Notes under the pieces: model-generated
What the model saw: the letters and a program-made list of their open reading frames with translations, nothing else
The model's database searches: none
What the model was told of the DNA's origin: nothing
From: Geosiphon pyriformis
Taxonomy: Eukaryota > Glomeromycota > Glomeromycetes > Archaeosporales > Geosiphonaceae
Assembly (NCBI GenBank): GCA_016748015.1
Contig: JAAOMT010000514.1
Location: 51,866-86,241, forward strand
Direction: 5' to 3'
DNA length: 34,376 nt
Translations under genes and position numbers: made by a program
Shown: positions 1-10,809 of the stretch, one piece after another
Numbering within the stretch: the first letter of the stretch is position 1
How the letters are laid out: every line of letters starts with the position of its first letter

Positions 1-1497
1 ATTTTATAATCATTACAATATAAAAATAATTGTTTCTCTTTTTGGCAATTTTTAAAATATCATAAAGTTTTAAATTGTAAGATTAATTTTTTTTTTGATA
101 TACTCTTTAAACTAGTAAATTTAATATAAATATAAATATTTTTTTCAAAGTTTTCTTTTTTAAATAATAATTTTCATATAAATTTTGTTATTTGTTAATA
201 TGAATTGTAAAATGTTTAATTTTAGTTAAAACATAAAATAAAATATTTTTATTTTTGAATTATTTATTAATATGATATTTGACCAAGTGGCTCAACATTC
301 ATAAACAGATTATGTAAAATTATTAAATATTTATTTAATTTTAAAATTTGTGTCTACTGTGAATATATTATTGAATGCTATGGAATCAAAAAAAGGAGTT
401 ACTACCAATTAAGTTTGATTTTTAGATGAAATTTCTGCAGTAAACAGATGTTTTGGCATTCTTTCAAATATTTATTAATAATAGATTTTCCATCACAATT
501 ATTTTTTTTAAATAAATACTATTTTTTAATGTTAATAGTTTAATGCAATTAGTAAACTATTGAATAATGTGAGCATTTCTATCTTATAGCATACATTTTA
601 CTAAAATTTTCAAATTACTTTTTAATTAAATAGTAAATTCAAAAAAATGGTTTATTATATATAAGCACCTATATGCAATTATTAATGCAATCTTTTTAAT
701 TTTGAGAAAAAGATTCCAATTTTATGTCATTTCATTTAGGACATTTCTTAATTGTATATACTAATATTTGAGTAAAAATTCGGCTTTTTATAATTATAAT
801 TACTATAAAAACTATACTATATATTATTTTTTAGTTAATGATATTTGAAAAATGATTATTTTAACTCATATATTTTTAATAGTAAGGGTTATTAATTATA
901 AAACATTGCTTTAGCAATAATTTTTATATAAAAATATATTTTAAAATATTAATAATTAACGTGTATTTTGAAAATTTTGCCTTTATTAACTTTAATATTG
1001 TAAAATGCCAAAAAAAAAAATTTAAAATTTCTTTTTAGTATGGCACACACTTTTTATTCATAGAAAATATGAGAAAAATATTGGTTTAAATATTTCCCAA
1101 ATTTTCAAATTAAATCATTTAATTTCCAAGATTAGCTATTACATTGTTATATTGTTATATTTATTTAATAAATATGAGCAAATATAATACTATTATATAG
1201 TGATTTAAGATTTTAAGACTTATTTATATAATAATAAAAATTATATTCTGAAGTTTTTTATTTATTTTTTGCCTTATCTCAGTATTTAAAACAAGTACAA
1301 TCAAATAACATTCTGCAATATTGTAATAATAATTTTAAGTAAATTAATTAAATAATAATTACTACTGTATCAGAATATTGTAACAATATTAAATATTACT
1401 AAAAACACAATATTTTTTCATTATGAAATGAATTTTTATTAAATAATATAAACAATAAATAAAAAATATATCTATTATTATTTCTCAAATTGTAAAT
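1..1497. other. AT-rich sequence without recognisable genes
   Basis: No open frame of note and no protein motif was seen on either strand. The stretch is dominated by A and T runs and holds only two CpG dinucleotides (781 and 960/961). It is probably old transposon debris, but nothing identifies it. Confidence 0.6.
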
Positions 1498-1519
1498 ATA
1501 GGGTTCCAATATTCAGTCC

Positions 1520-1625
1520 AATTTGGTTCAAGTTTAATTAAACCACTGAACTGAACTGAACTCAAACAGAAAATTTGGCAAAATTTTGAACTTGAACTTA
1601 AACCAAACTTAAAATTACTGAACTT
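1520..1625 (+). repeat. Left subterminal repeat cluster of hAT relic
   Basis: The tract is rich in GAACTGAACT and GAACTTAAACC-like short repeats. Its counterpart near 3100-3243 carries the reverse complement (AGTTCAGTTCAGTTTAG). In hAT elements such clusters are often transposase-binding sites. The exact terminal inverted repeat is too eroded to define. Confidence 0.5.
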
Positions 1626-1760
1626 AAACTGAACTTAAATACATGCAACAAATCTGATTCAAGTTTCATTCAAAATTCATGAACATATTCAGGTTCAACT
1701 ATTAAAAACATTATATTATACTATATTATTATTTAATTTTTCTTTTAATGATTTTTACAT

Positions 1761-2080
1761 CTATGATTAAAAACACTGTACTGCTCTTATAGTTTTAAGT
1801 ATTAAGCAAAATTTTATATCTGTAATTATATTTTTATCTCTAAAAAAGACACATTCAAAAGCAACAGATGATTTTAGAATTGTCAAATAATTACAAGTCA
1901 TATATGCTAAACAAAAAAATTGTGTTTAATATATCTAAATATCAAATAATTAATAAAATGTTAATTTAAATAAATATTTTTTGTAATATACTTTTCATTA
2001 CATTATTATATTTATTTCTCTATTGGCCACTTTTTCAGAAATATAATAATTAATTTCATCAAGTTTTTTTTTTTTATTAT
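1761..2080 (-). pseudogene. hATC dimerisation domain relic
   Basis: Minus-strand translation across about 1817-1872 reads SSVAFECVF followed closely by RDKNIITD. This matches the hATC signature, in which SSVASERVFS is followed by a G-x-I-V-T-D-like stretch and then a conserved V-x-x-L-x-W. An L-K-T-I-R-A-V-Q-C segment follows at about 1761-1790, where hATC has its ET(V/I)xALxCLxSW stretch. Upstream, at about 2009-2078, the frame reads KKLDEINYYISEKV, matching the acidic lead-in to the domain. hATC mediates transposase multimerisation. Stop codons and frame breaks separate the pieces, so nothing here is functional. No longer open frame covers this piece. Confidence 0.6.
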
Positions 2081-2229
2081 TGTCAAAGTTTGTTTCTAAT
2101 ATAAGTTGTATGATTAATATTATAGTATTATTAAAATTGTTATTCAACAAAAAACTGTCATTTAATGTTGATATAATGTTCAGTATGTATTTTGTTTCAA
2201 AAAGAATATATATTCTAAAAGTTTATTTA

Positions 2230-2520
2230 TTATGTAAAAATTAAAAAATCAAATTGTTTGAATAAATTAATAACTTGTAATTTTTTTATTTTATTAATAT
2301 AGTTATCCAAAAAATTTTTCTTTGTAAAATAATAGAATTTTCTTTTTATATCTAATATAGTGCAGAACATTACAGTTGTATTTGTTTTAGAGTAATATTC
2401 AACCAACTTTTTTTTTACTGTCCTAGCCACTGTAACAAGTAATAAATCTAATATTAAATATGTTAAATAAATAACTAAATAAGAACAATTGAGATTATAA
2501 TGCTTTACCAAATTCATCAA
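2230..2520 (-). pseudogene. hAT transposase C-terminal half fragment
   Basis: A 96-codon open frame contains a KKLVEYYSKT segment followed by a hydrophobic T-I-L-D-I-K-R-K-F-Y-Y-F stretch. This is the typical hAT segment L-x-x-Y-Y-x-K-T, then A-T-x-L-D-P-R-x-K-x-x-Y-F, just before the dimerisation domain. In the family the LDPR stretch is L-D-P; here it reads LDIKRK. The assignment rests on this motif order plus the hATC motif found downstream. The fragment is too short to act. Confidence 0.55.
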
Positions 2521-2578
2521 TATTAATAACAGTTACTACAAAAAACTAGAGCAGTTTTCTAGTTAGATTGGTTAAAAA

Positions 2579-2779
2579 TTATAAAAAAAATAGTGATCTC
2601 ATCTGTCGAAATATTTTTTTAATTAATTTGCAATATTTTTGAATATTTTGTCTTTTCTTATAATATTTTTCTGTTTTAACATATACTGTTTGGTAAAAAG
2701 TCTTTAAATAGCACCATAAAGGTTTGGTAGTGTCTATAATTCTACAAAAAAATGGTTTATGTACATATTTTGAAACCAT
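2579..2779 (-). pseudogene. BED zinc-finger-like N-terminal fragment of hAT transposase
   Basis: The 66-codon frame contains T-K-P-L-W-C-Y-L-K-T-F-Y. BED zinc fingers of hAT transposases end in a (S/T)-x-x-L-W-x-H-L-x-x-x-H pattern that binds zinc and DNA. If the alignment is right, both His ligands are now Tyr, a change explained by C to T (CAT or CAC to TAT or TAC). The upstream Cys ligands are not preserved in frame. This is inference from a short motif, supported by the neighbouring transposase pieces. Confidence 0.4.
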
Positions 2780-3099
2780 ATATTTAGCTGTTTTTTTTTA
2801 TTCACTTAAACTTATTAAAATAGTCTTATATTTTACTCTGAAAATTATGTTTACCAAATATATTAATATTTGGACTATTTGAGTTATTAAATTTTATTAT
2901 TTCGAATTTTGAATATTTGGTAATATTGAATGATACTAACAATAAATTTATTTTGGTAAGTTGGAGAGTAAAATTATTATACATATATAGTTTTATATAT
3001 TTTTTTAATTAATCATAGTAATTAAACAAAATAATAATTAATGAACAAATAGTACAAGTTATATCTTTTTTTAATTTCATTAAACTTAAACAAATTTGT

Positions 3100-3243
3100 A
3101 AACATCAAACCAGACTTGTCAAAAAGATTTAATGCCAAACTCAAACCAAATTTACTTTAAAAAATTGGTTCAGTTTAAGTTTAGTTTATAATTTAAACTG
3201 AACTTAAACAACACCCAAAGTTCAGTTCAGTTTAGTTTAACTC
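3100..3243 (-). repeat. Right subterminal repeat cluster of hAT relic
   Basis: The segment holds GGTTCAGTTTAAG and AGTTCAGTTCAGTTTAG, in inverted orientation to the cluster at 1520-1625. It marks the other end of the relic. An ACACCCAAA near 3211 could belong to the right terminus. Confidence 0.45.
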
Positions 3244-3351
3244 TTAAACATATATAATAAATTCTTAAAGCATCTTAATTAAACTTAAATTGAGAAAAAT
3301 TTTCTTTAAAACTGAAACAATTTTTAAATATCAGTGAAAATCAAAAAATTT

Positions 3352-4170
3352 AGGTTAGACAAAGAATTTCAAGTTTCCTATAAAGAAAAATTTTTAACAA
3401 TTGAGTTTGCTCAAAATAAAAAATCACAAATTCTATAAAACAAAAAGATTAAAAGTTTAATGGTTGATGAAAAATTTTATCAAAAGTTCTCTGTTAAACA
3501 TTCAGAATTGGAAAAAAAGATTGATAACATTCTTAAACATTGAAAATATAAGAGACTTGTATTTACTAGGCATAGAGTTTTAGTAAAGATAATGAAATTA
3601 ACATTAATATTTTGCATAATAAAACATTTGAGTTTTTTAAAAAAACTCATTAAAATTTTTATAAGATATATGTAATTTTTGCTGGATTATATTTTTAATT
3701 TCAATTTAGATGGGTCAAACAATAGAGGCTAGATATTAAGGTTTATATATACAAGCAATCATAGATTAGAAATTTAATGTTTTCTTACTATGTCAACACA
3801 AAACTCTCAGTAAAAATATTTTGCATAACAAACTACAATGACTTTGTTCCAAAATATCTAAAATTGCATTTTGGCAATGATATCCAGATAATAAAATGCC
3901 ATGTAATTGTTTAAGTTGTTGAAGTAAAATATGACCAAATATATATGAATGTTTAGAATCTTTAATAACAGAAAAATATAGACTAGAATTACCAGTAGAA
4001 TTTAAAAATCATTTTTGTCCAAGAAGTTAAATTGTATATTAAAAAAAATTCTACTTTGAAAAATTGTAATACAGATGTTTATAGAGATATAAACACAGCT
4101 ATAATGTTTTATTTGGATTCTTATTTTGGTTATTTCATGATTGTTTATAATATGTTAATGTAATAAAAAA
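3352..4170 (+). pseudogene. Degenerate coding relic, possibly LINE RNase H and zinc-knuckle region
   Basis: A plus-strand frame from 3352 is broken by only a few stops over about 370 bp and looks protein-like (for example K-Y-K-R-L-V-F-T-R-H-R at about 3544-3576). Around 3700-3725 it reads F-N-F-N-L-D-G-S, similar to the first Asp motif of LINE RNase H (TDGS). From about 3816 another frame reads H-N-K-L-Q, then C-N-C-L-S-C with I-Y-E-C about 13 residues on. This resembles the C-x2-C...H-x4-C knuckle that follows HNxLP in some fungal LINEs; the His would be lost. Spacing implies a large internal deletion. Identity is uncertain. A Fanzor-like reading was considered and set aside. Confidence 0.28.
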
Positions 4171-5584
4171 CTCAGAATGATTTGTAAATTAATATTTAAT
4201 CTATAAATTACTATTTCTAAAAAATAATCAAAAACTGAATATTAAATAATTTTGATGCAAAACTTAGTGCCAAGGTTGCATGAGCTATTTGAAACATAAA
4301 TTTTGCCTGTTTTCTAATACAAAGCTTATTTGAAAAACTTATAAATGCTTTCACTTTAATATTTTTTTATTTCTCTATTATTGAAACAAATTTACAAACT
4401 ACTTTAAACAATTTTGAATGAAACTATCTTTTGCAACTAAAAGTGATTAAAAAATGAAAACCACAAATCACTTTTAAAAATAATAAATGTTTTTTGAATA
4501 TAATAAAATTTAATATTTAAATAATAGTATAAAAGCCTAGCAGTTGTTTTTAACTATTTACTAAAAAGCATATTATAGAAATGAAAAAGATAAATAAAAT
4601 ATATATATTAAGTTTTTTTTTTTTAATTTTTACTAAAAAATAAATAAAATAAATGCATTAAACTAAAATAAACTAATTATCAAATTTTTAAATACTAAAC
4701 ACTAAATAATAAATATAAATTATTTGTTTTCAAATCTGTTTTAAATATAAAACCTTTATCCAAAAAATTAATATATCACGAGTTTATAATATTAATCTCA
4801 GAATTATTACACCCTCCAAAATTTTGAATATATTTCTTTAATTAAATTTAGAAAGTTTCAAAAAAAATTTGAGCATTAAAAAAATTACTTTTGCATAAAT
4901 AAATAAAAATCTATAATTAATTGAAACAAAACTTAATTTAAAAGATTTAGATATTAAATTTTATATAACAATAAAACTCTTGTCTATTTAACCCAAAAAT
5001 TATTGCATGTAATTAGTTTTGACAATAATATTTAAAATATATTAAAGTCACTTGTATATCAATAACTCTTAAGTAATAAATCAAAATTTTTACATATTTA
5101 TAATAAGATTGTATTGAATGACCAGACTGAACATAATTTTTAGCAAATAGTTTTACTTATTGTTTTTTTTCAAAAATGCTAAATTTTTTATTCATTGTTA
5201 ATCAAATTAATATATTTTAATAGCAAAGACAGAGAGTTTTTGTTTTACATAGTAAAAAAGTATATTAAGTATGTTCAATATAGTCTAAATTTTAATATTT
5301 AAATCCAAACTTGTATAAAAAAGATCTTAAAAATATTTAACCAATAGTTTAAAAATAATGTTATTATTACTTAGACTTAAGCCAATATTAGCAATTTTTA
5401 AAGTTATTACTGAACTATTATCATTTAAAAATACTTATATTAATTACAATAGTTTATTATATATTTGCTTTTCACTCTTGTAAAAAATCTTAAACTACCT
5501 TCCTTCTACTTTTTATTCTTATAAAACATAAATAACAAACTAACAATTATCAATTTTTTACTACTTAATTCTAAAATTTAATTT
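4171..5584. other. AT-rich sequence, nothing recognised
   Basis: Both strands were read for transposon motifs, including the missing downstream half of the LINE seen at 15870-19612. None was found. Only one CpG occurs, near 4779. Confidence 0.5.
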
Positions 5585-5899
5585 AATTATTGGATAATAA
5601 ATTTATATTTCATATTTATTGGCTATTTGAATATTGAATTGCAAATTACTGGTGAATGTGGTAATTTAAATATTGAGATGCAAATTATTGGTAGATAATA
5701 ATTATTTAAATATTGAGTTGTAAATTATTGGTGGATAATGGTTATTTGAATATTGAATTCATGCATTTTTAGTGGATGGTAGTTATCAAATATTGAATTA
5801 AATTATTGATGAATAGTAATTATATTTAAATATTGAATTTGCATATTTTTAATGACTAGTAATTATTCAAATGTTGAGTTGCAAAATATTGGTGGGTGG
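5585..5899. repeat. Minisatellite with 40-bp period abutting an LTR
   Basis: The core ATATTGA (or ATGTTGA) recurs at 5631, 5670, 5710, 5750, 5790, 5830 and 5870, a period of 39-40 bp for seven units, with a decayed partial unit before 5630. Each unit resembles TAATTATTTAAATATTGA followed by a variant of GTTGCAAATTATTGG. The first bases of the adjoining LTR (5906 onward) resemble the same unit, so the array may have grown from the LTR terminus. Confidence 0.8.
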
Positions 5900-5947
5900 T
5901 ATTATAGGTAATTATTTGAGTTGTTGATACAAATAACAAACCTATAA

Positions 5948-5957
5948 TTTGGTGCTC
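5948..5957 (-). promoter_or_regulatory. U5 segment complementary to primer-binding site
   Basis: The minus strand reads GAGCACCAAA, the exact complement of the first ten bases of the PBS (TTTGGTGCTC). It lies 48-57 bp from the LTR end. The LTR at 19613 keeps nine of the ten bases at the same distance. See findings for possible self-priming. Confidence 0.5.
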
Positions 5958-6628
5958 AATAACTGATTGTGTTAGTAAATTTGAAAATTTTTTTGGTCTG
6001 AAAGTTTTGGTTGAGTTTTTTGTATAATGAACAAAAATTCAATGATTGTTTAGTAGCCTTCCAAAATGATTATTTCATCAAATTTTTTTTTCAGCATGGT
6101 GGCTAATTTATTTCAGTAGTTGTGCTCTTCTGGTAAGTTATTCTTAAATTTCTGAATTCTATATCTTTATTTCTGAGTCTTTTACCAGACTATTCTTAAT
6201 GTCAACTACTCAATGCTTAATTTCTTTTAATCAATTAGTAAACAACAAACAACAAAGAAAATAAAAAAAAATAATAGAAATAAAGAAAATACCAAAAAAA
6301 ATAAGAATTAGTATTTCATTAATAGTTATAATTAAGAACTATTGTTTTAATGTAGTTAAGTATTGAATTCTATCAACATAAGTGTTAATAAAGTAAAAAT
6401 ATTTAATATTTTTTAATTAAGCAATGATAATATAAATTCAAGTAGTAATAGATATTTTATTAAAATGTAATTTGATTCTGTTTCAAGTTGTAAAAAACTA
6501 TCTTTTGAAGTAAAAGGTATGAGATAATTAATTGATTATATATATTGATTCTGAATTGGATTCTGTTTTTTTTGTTTCTAAAATTCTCACTATATATACA
6601 TAATTGATGTTTTATAAAATTTTGTGTA

Positions 6629-6762
6629 TTTGTAAGCAATATACTATAATTTTTTGAACAATGCTTATATTGCTAAGCAATGTGTCTGTAATTTTTAACA
6701 ATGTGTTCATTGCTAAGCAATGTACTATAATTTTTTGACAATACTTCATATTGCTAAGCAAT
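6629..6762 (-). repeat. U3 dyad tandem array of LTR A (40-41 bp period)
   Basis: The palindrome ATTGCTAAGCAAT (6-bp arms around one base) occurs at 6669-6681, 6709-6721 and 6750-6762, with a degenerate fourth copy ending at 6640. The ends are 41, 40 and 41 bp apart. The array lies just upstream of the TATA-like region in the element's sense. Such dyads usually bind dimeric factors; that role is inferred. Confidence 0.8.
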
Positions 6763-6865
6763 ATGCCCTAATTTACTGATAATGTGCTTATATACTAAAT
6801 ACTATTCTTTTATTAATATATTTTTTCTATCTATTTTTCTTGTATTCTTTTTTCTATAAGTAATA

Positions 6866-6882
6866 TTATCTCCTTTTTTTTT
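6866..6882 (-). promoter_or_regulatory. Polypurine tract of element A
   Basis: The minus strand reads AAAAAAAAAGGAGATAA directly next to the 3' LTR, the position where plus-strand DNA synthesis is primed in LTR elements. Related tracts flank the LTRs at 20525 and 25803. Confidence 0.75.
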
Positions 6883-7615
6883 AATATTAAGCTCCATTAA
6901 AATCTTCAGTTTAGATTAATTCTATTATTTCTCTTTCTAATACTGTTTGTTTAACTCTGGTTTTTATGTCTTTTATTTGTGAGTTGTTTATTTTTTCTCA
7001 CTGGTTAATGGTATTGTTTCTATTTTTGAGTTTAGTAATATTTTTGGATAATTTTGAAATATGGCATATAATTAATAGATTGTTTTAATGTGTAGTATTG
7101 AATTTGTCTTTTTTTTGATAAAGTTTTCAATTTGTTGTATTATTTTTTAATTGAATATTCTGTTGAACTTGTTGATATATAATTCCTGAATATTTAGCTT
7201 TTGTCCTAATTAATAGTAACAATATAATATTAAAAGTTGTTTTGTTCATTGTTTCTAACTTTTTTTTATTAGCTTTTTTGTTAAAACAATTATGAATATT
7301 TTCCCAAAAGTATTTTTCATTTTTTCTATTATTTTATTTAACTAATGTTTTATTGAGTTTAATAATCATTGATATAATGTATTTTTTGTTTTTTTTTCTT
7401 TTTTGGTGTTCTAATAGCAGATTGTTTGATAATTGATAATGATTTTTATATTTAATTGTTATTGGTTTATGGCTTAAAATAATTGCTGAGCCAATATGTA
7501 AATATGATCTAGAGTTTTCATTTTTTTATTTTATATCTTTTTTTGTCATGTATACTGTGTTTTTATATATTATTTTGGTTAATCAATTTAATGTGTTTGT
7601 GTTAATAATTATTAT
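6883..7615 (-). other. Decayed region between integrase and 3' LTR of element A
   Basis: Aligns loosely with the equivalent stretches of element C (20540-21270) and element E (25819-26650). In E part of it is still an open, lysine-rich frame. No domain is recognised here. Confidence 0.4.
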
Positions 7616-8800
7616 TGGTTTTAAATCTCGTGGAATCTCATCAGATTGAATTAGTATTTGTTGTACTTTTAGTTGTAAAATATTACTAGTGGATAATGAT
7701 ATTAGATTGTAGTATGGCTTCAATTAATTTTTATGTGCTGCTTTATTCAATATTTTGTTGTCCTATCTCAATTTATAAGCTCTATTTCTTAGAATTTTTT
7801 CAATGTAAAATAATTCATTTTATTTGGAATCAAATTTTCTACTTCATTGTTTTTTTGCTTTAGTACAATATAAAAATACTTTGTCTTTAATCTTAAATTT
7901 GACTTGTTTATTTGGTAACTAGCTATCATGTTATTTTTTTTGTTTCTCTTGTGACTTTTGGATGTTGTTAACTGTTTTTCACCATTTATTTTTTAGAGTT
8001 TTTATTAAGTTATATGTTTTTCTTAGTAATGTTTTTTGAAAATTGGCTTCTGTTATTGGTTTAGTTAGATATGTATTGACTTTTATCTCAACTGATAATG
8101 TTGTTGTTCTATTATATACTAGTTCAAATGGTGTTGTTTGTGTAGTATCTTGCTTTATTGTTTGATAAGCAAATAATATTAATAGTATAAATAAATTCCA
8201 TTCATCTTGGTTTTTTTGGCTAATCTTAGCTATTGCTTCACACAATGTTCTATTAAATCTTTTGATTAAGCTATTGGTTTACAAGTAATATAATGATAAT
8301 AATAGTTTTTTGATTTCAAATATTTTATTTAATTTTGTTAATATTCTGTTCACAAAATGAGTTTTTTAATCTGATAATAATTTTTTTGAACATTTGTGTT
8401 GACAAATTAAATTTTGATAAATAAATTTGATTATGGATTCTGCATTTGCTTTTTGAATTGCTTTCACTTCTGGCCATTTAGTAAGATAATCTATGGCTAT
8501 TGTAATATATCTGTTGTCTTTGTTGATTATAGTTAATGGTTTGACTAAGTCAATTCTGAGTTGATCAAATAGTTGTCTTACTTTTATTGGTTTTAATGGT
8601 TTATTGGGTCTTGTTTTTCTTTTTTTTTAACAAGCATTACAATTTTGAATATATTGTATAATATCTGGATATATTGATAACCAGTAGTATTTTTTTTGGT
8701 TTTTTCTATGATTGTTTTTTTATGAAAATGTCTTGCTATTGGGTTTGAATGCATATTGAACAGTATTGTTTCTCTTTCTGGTTTCATGATTACTTTGAGT
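7616..8800 (-). pseudogene. Integrase relic of element A
   Basis: The open piece at 7979-8245 reads C-E-A-I-A-K-I-S-Q-K-N-Q-D-E-W, then A-Y-Q-T and F-E-L-V-Y, the standard end of the Ty3/gypsy integrase catalytic core (AYNTxxHxxTGxSPFELVYGR type). The piece at 8593-8787 covers the N-terminal zinc region (M-H-S-N-P-I-A-R-H-F); the usual CxxC is lost to mutation. Region 7616-7978 aligns with the GPY/F-containing tail in element E. Integrase inserts the element cDNA into the host genome. Frames are broken throughout, so it is inactive. Confidence 0.75.
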
Positions 8801-9119
8801 AGTTAATCTGGATTTTTTCTGTTTTTCTAATATAATATATTTTGGTAAGTAATAAAATATTTTAATTGTTGTTTTATATTATGTTGTTCCTTTTGAGATA
8901 ATTTATCCTTGAACTGCTGAGCATTTATATAATATTAGAGTTGTTAATATTTTTGTGTATTTATCTTTTTGTTATATTTTTGGGCTAAAATGTTTTTAGA
9001 TTTGTTTATTTATAACAAACTGACAGTATTTTCATTTTTTTTTCTCTTTTTATAATGTACTATATACTTAAATAGTAAAAGTTTTATTTTCTATTTCATA
9101 TAGCAATCATTTCCAAATT

Positions 9120-9480
9120 TTTGCTTCTGGATTGACATTAAATTTTTGTGATCTGTATACATATTAAACTTTTGGCTTAAGTATTCTTTTTATTTAATAA
9201 CTGCTCAATAAATAGCTAAATATTCTAGTGCTAGTATTCTATAATTTTTTTCTGTTGAACTTAAGCTTTAAATAGCATATGCTACTAAATGTTTTTGTCT
9301 ATTCAGTCTTTTCTAGGATAGTACAGTTTCCAATGCTTAACCAGATACATTGGGAGTAATGATGAATAACTTACTATGATCTAAATAAATTAATACTAGA
9401 GCTTAAATAAGCTTTTTTTTAAAGATATTAAAAGCTTCTTGTTGGACTTTTGTCTATTTATATTTAACATTTTTGGCTTG
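9120..9480 (-). pseudogene. RNase H relic of element A
   Basis: Minus-strand reading gives T-P-N-V-S-G-x-A-L-E-T-V-L-S at the TDASxxAxGxVLxQ motif, with the catalytic Asp changed to Asn. Then come I-L-A-L-E-Y-L-A-I-Y (the Glu motif) and N-M-Y-T-D-H-K-N-L (the YTDHxxL motif). This domain removes RNA from the RNA:DNA hybrid after reverse transcription. Several stops interrupt it. Confidence 0.7.
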
Positions 9481-9483
9481 AAA

Positions 9484-10180
9484 CTAATGAAATATTTGGA
9501 CCAATTTGGAAAAGTTCTGAATAAAATGACAGTAGTATTTAACAAATTCCAAGAATGTTTTCAGTTCTGTTAAGTTAATTGGTACTGAAAAATTCTTAAC
9601 TATCTCAATCTTGTCTGAATCTGTTTTAATGTTATTTTTGTTTATAATATGTCCCAAAAATTTCAGTTTTATTTTACCAAAGAAGCATTTGGTTGCATTC
9701 AATTTCAATTTAGCTTTTTTTAATCTCTTAAACACTTGTTAAAGATAATACAGATAATTATTAAATGTTTTTAAAAATACATTGATGTTATCTAAATACA
9801 TAACTACTGATTTTCATAGTAGTTTAATGTAGATAATTTTTATAAGCTATTAAAAAATAGCTGGTATATTGGTCAGTTTAAAAAACATGATATCAAACTC
9901 AAAATTTTTTTTTCTGATTGTAAATACAGTCTTCTTCTTATCTTCTGATTTTATAGTTACTTGTCAATAACTACTATTTAAATCTACTGTTAAAAACCAT
10001 TTTTTTTTTCAAATGCATTGAATAGTTTCTGGATCTGTGGAGTTAAATAACTGTTTCCACAAGTAATACTGTTGAGCATTTTGTAATCTACACAAAGCAA
10101 ATCTTTCTATTTTTTTTACAGATTAGTACTATTAATAATGATTATAGACTCATTAATAGTTGAATTAATTCATTATTTAG
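9484..10180 (-). pseudogene. Reverse transcriptase relic of element A
   Basis: Motifs appear in order on the minus strand: L-C-V-D-Y-K-M-L-N at about 10081-10107 (RFCVDYRxLN), a T-V-D-L-N-S-x-Y segment at about 9969-9998, V-M-Y-L-D-N-I-N at 9781-9804 (the YLDD catalytic box with second Asp to Asn), and an 83-codon open piece (9484-9735) with F-L-G-H-I-I and the thumb region. Loss of the second catalytic Asp alone would abolish polymerase activity. Confidence 0.8.
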
Positions 10181-10809
10181 CATTCTATTTATTTTTTATT
10201 GGATTATTTCATGATTTGCTGGTAATACTTAATATGCTTATTGTTTAATTGACATAGTATCTCCTGTCTTAATTTGATACTGAATGATATTAATTCTGCC
10301 AAATTTATTTTCACTGACAAAAATATTAATAAAATTATTAAGTAGTATCTTTAGTTGTATCTGTTGTAATGGGTCTAAGTTTTCCAAATTCATTTATTCT
10401 AATTGTTTTGGTTAAAGCAAATAACATTTTTTTTGTTCATATATTGTTTGTGATGTGATATTTACATATCTACACAGTTGTGAAAAATCTGTAATAGTGT
10501 TTGGTAGTTAGTTTTTAACTTTAGTGCTTAAGTATCTAATAGTATTTCTACTTGGTATTTCAATAGTGTTTCTAGTTGTGTTGTAAATAAAAATTTTAAT
10601 GTGTTTATGGTTTTTGGCCAGTATATAGAGATTGGTAATTTCAATTCTTCTTGACTTACAAATAGTTGGTTCTACTTCAAAAATCTGATGTTGGTTTTTT
10701 ACTTTTCTTTCTATTACTAATATATGCTAGTTATATGATGAAATAAAAACTGATTGATTGATGGAGATAATTTTTTTTTGTTAATTAATTCCTTTTCTGT
10801 CATATTAAC

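Larger units (their letters stand above)
1498..3245 (-). mobile_element. hAT-family DNA transposon relic, internally deleted
   Basis: Three pieces of an hAT-type transposase lie in the correct minus-strand order: a BED-like piece (2779 to 2579), a pre-dimerisation segment (2520 to 2230) and an hATC dimerisation motif (about 2080 to 1761). Family members are normally about 600 residues or more. Here the first two pieces are only 60 bp apart, so most of the catalytic core is missing. Both ends carry GAACTGAACT-rich sequence in opposite orientation (about 1550 and 3220), consistent with subterminal repeats. The left end begins near AGGGTTCC, an hAT-like terminus. The exact ends and an 8-bp target duplication were not established. 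It is non-autonomous and decayed. Confidence 0.6.
5900..6865 (-). repeat. 3' LTR of element A
   Basis: Boundaries come from alignment with the LTRs at 14958 and 19613. On the minus strand it starts TATTAC (from TGTTAC) and ends ATAATA (from GTAACA), the expected TG...CA termini after decay. Length is 966 bp. It holds a dyad tandem array at 6629-6762, a TATA-like region at about 6585-6620, and a PBS-complementary 10-mer at 5948-5957. A polypurine tract lies immediately upstream in the element's sense. Confidence 0.85.

Noticed and set aside
3352-4170. Fanzor/TnpB-like nuclease relic
   Set aside because: The R-D-I-N-T-A hit is in a different frame from the D-G-S motif. No V-D-E-x-x-T-S motif or RuvC-I Asp was found, and the H-N-K-L-Q plus C-x2-C...C part fits a LINE better.
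5585-6762. CRISPR-like array
   Set aside because: Units are contiguous diverged tandem repeats without unique spacers, in eukaryotic retroelement DNA.
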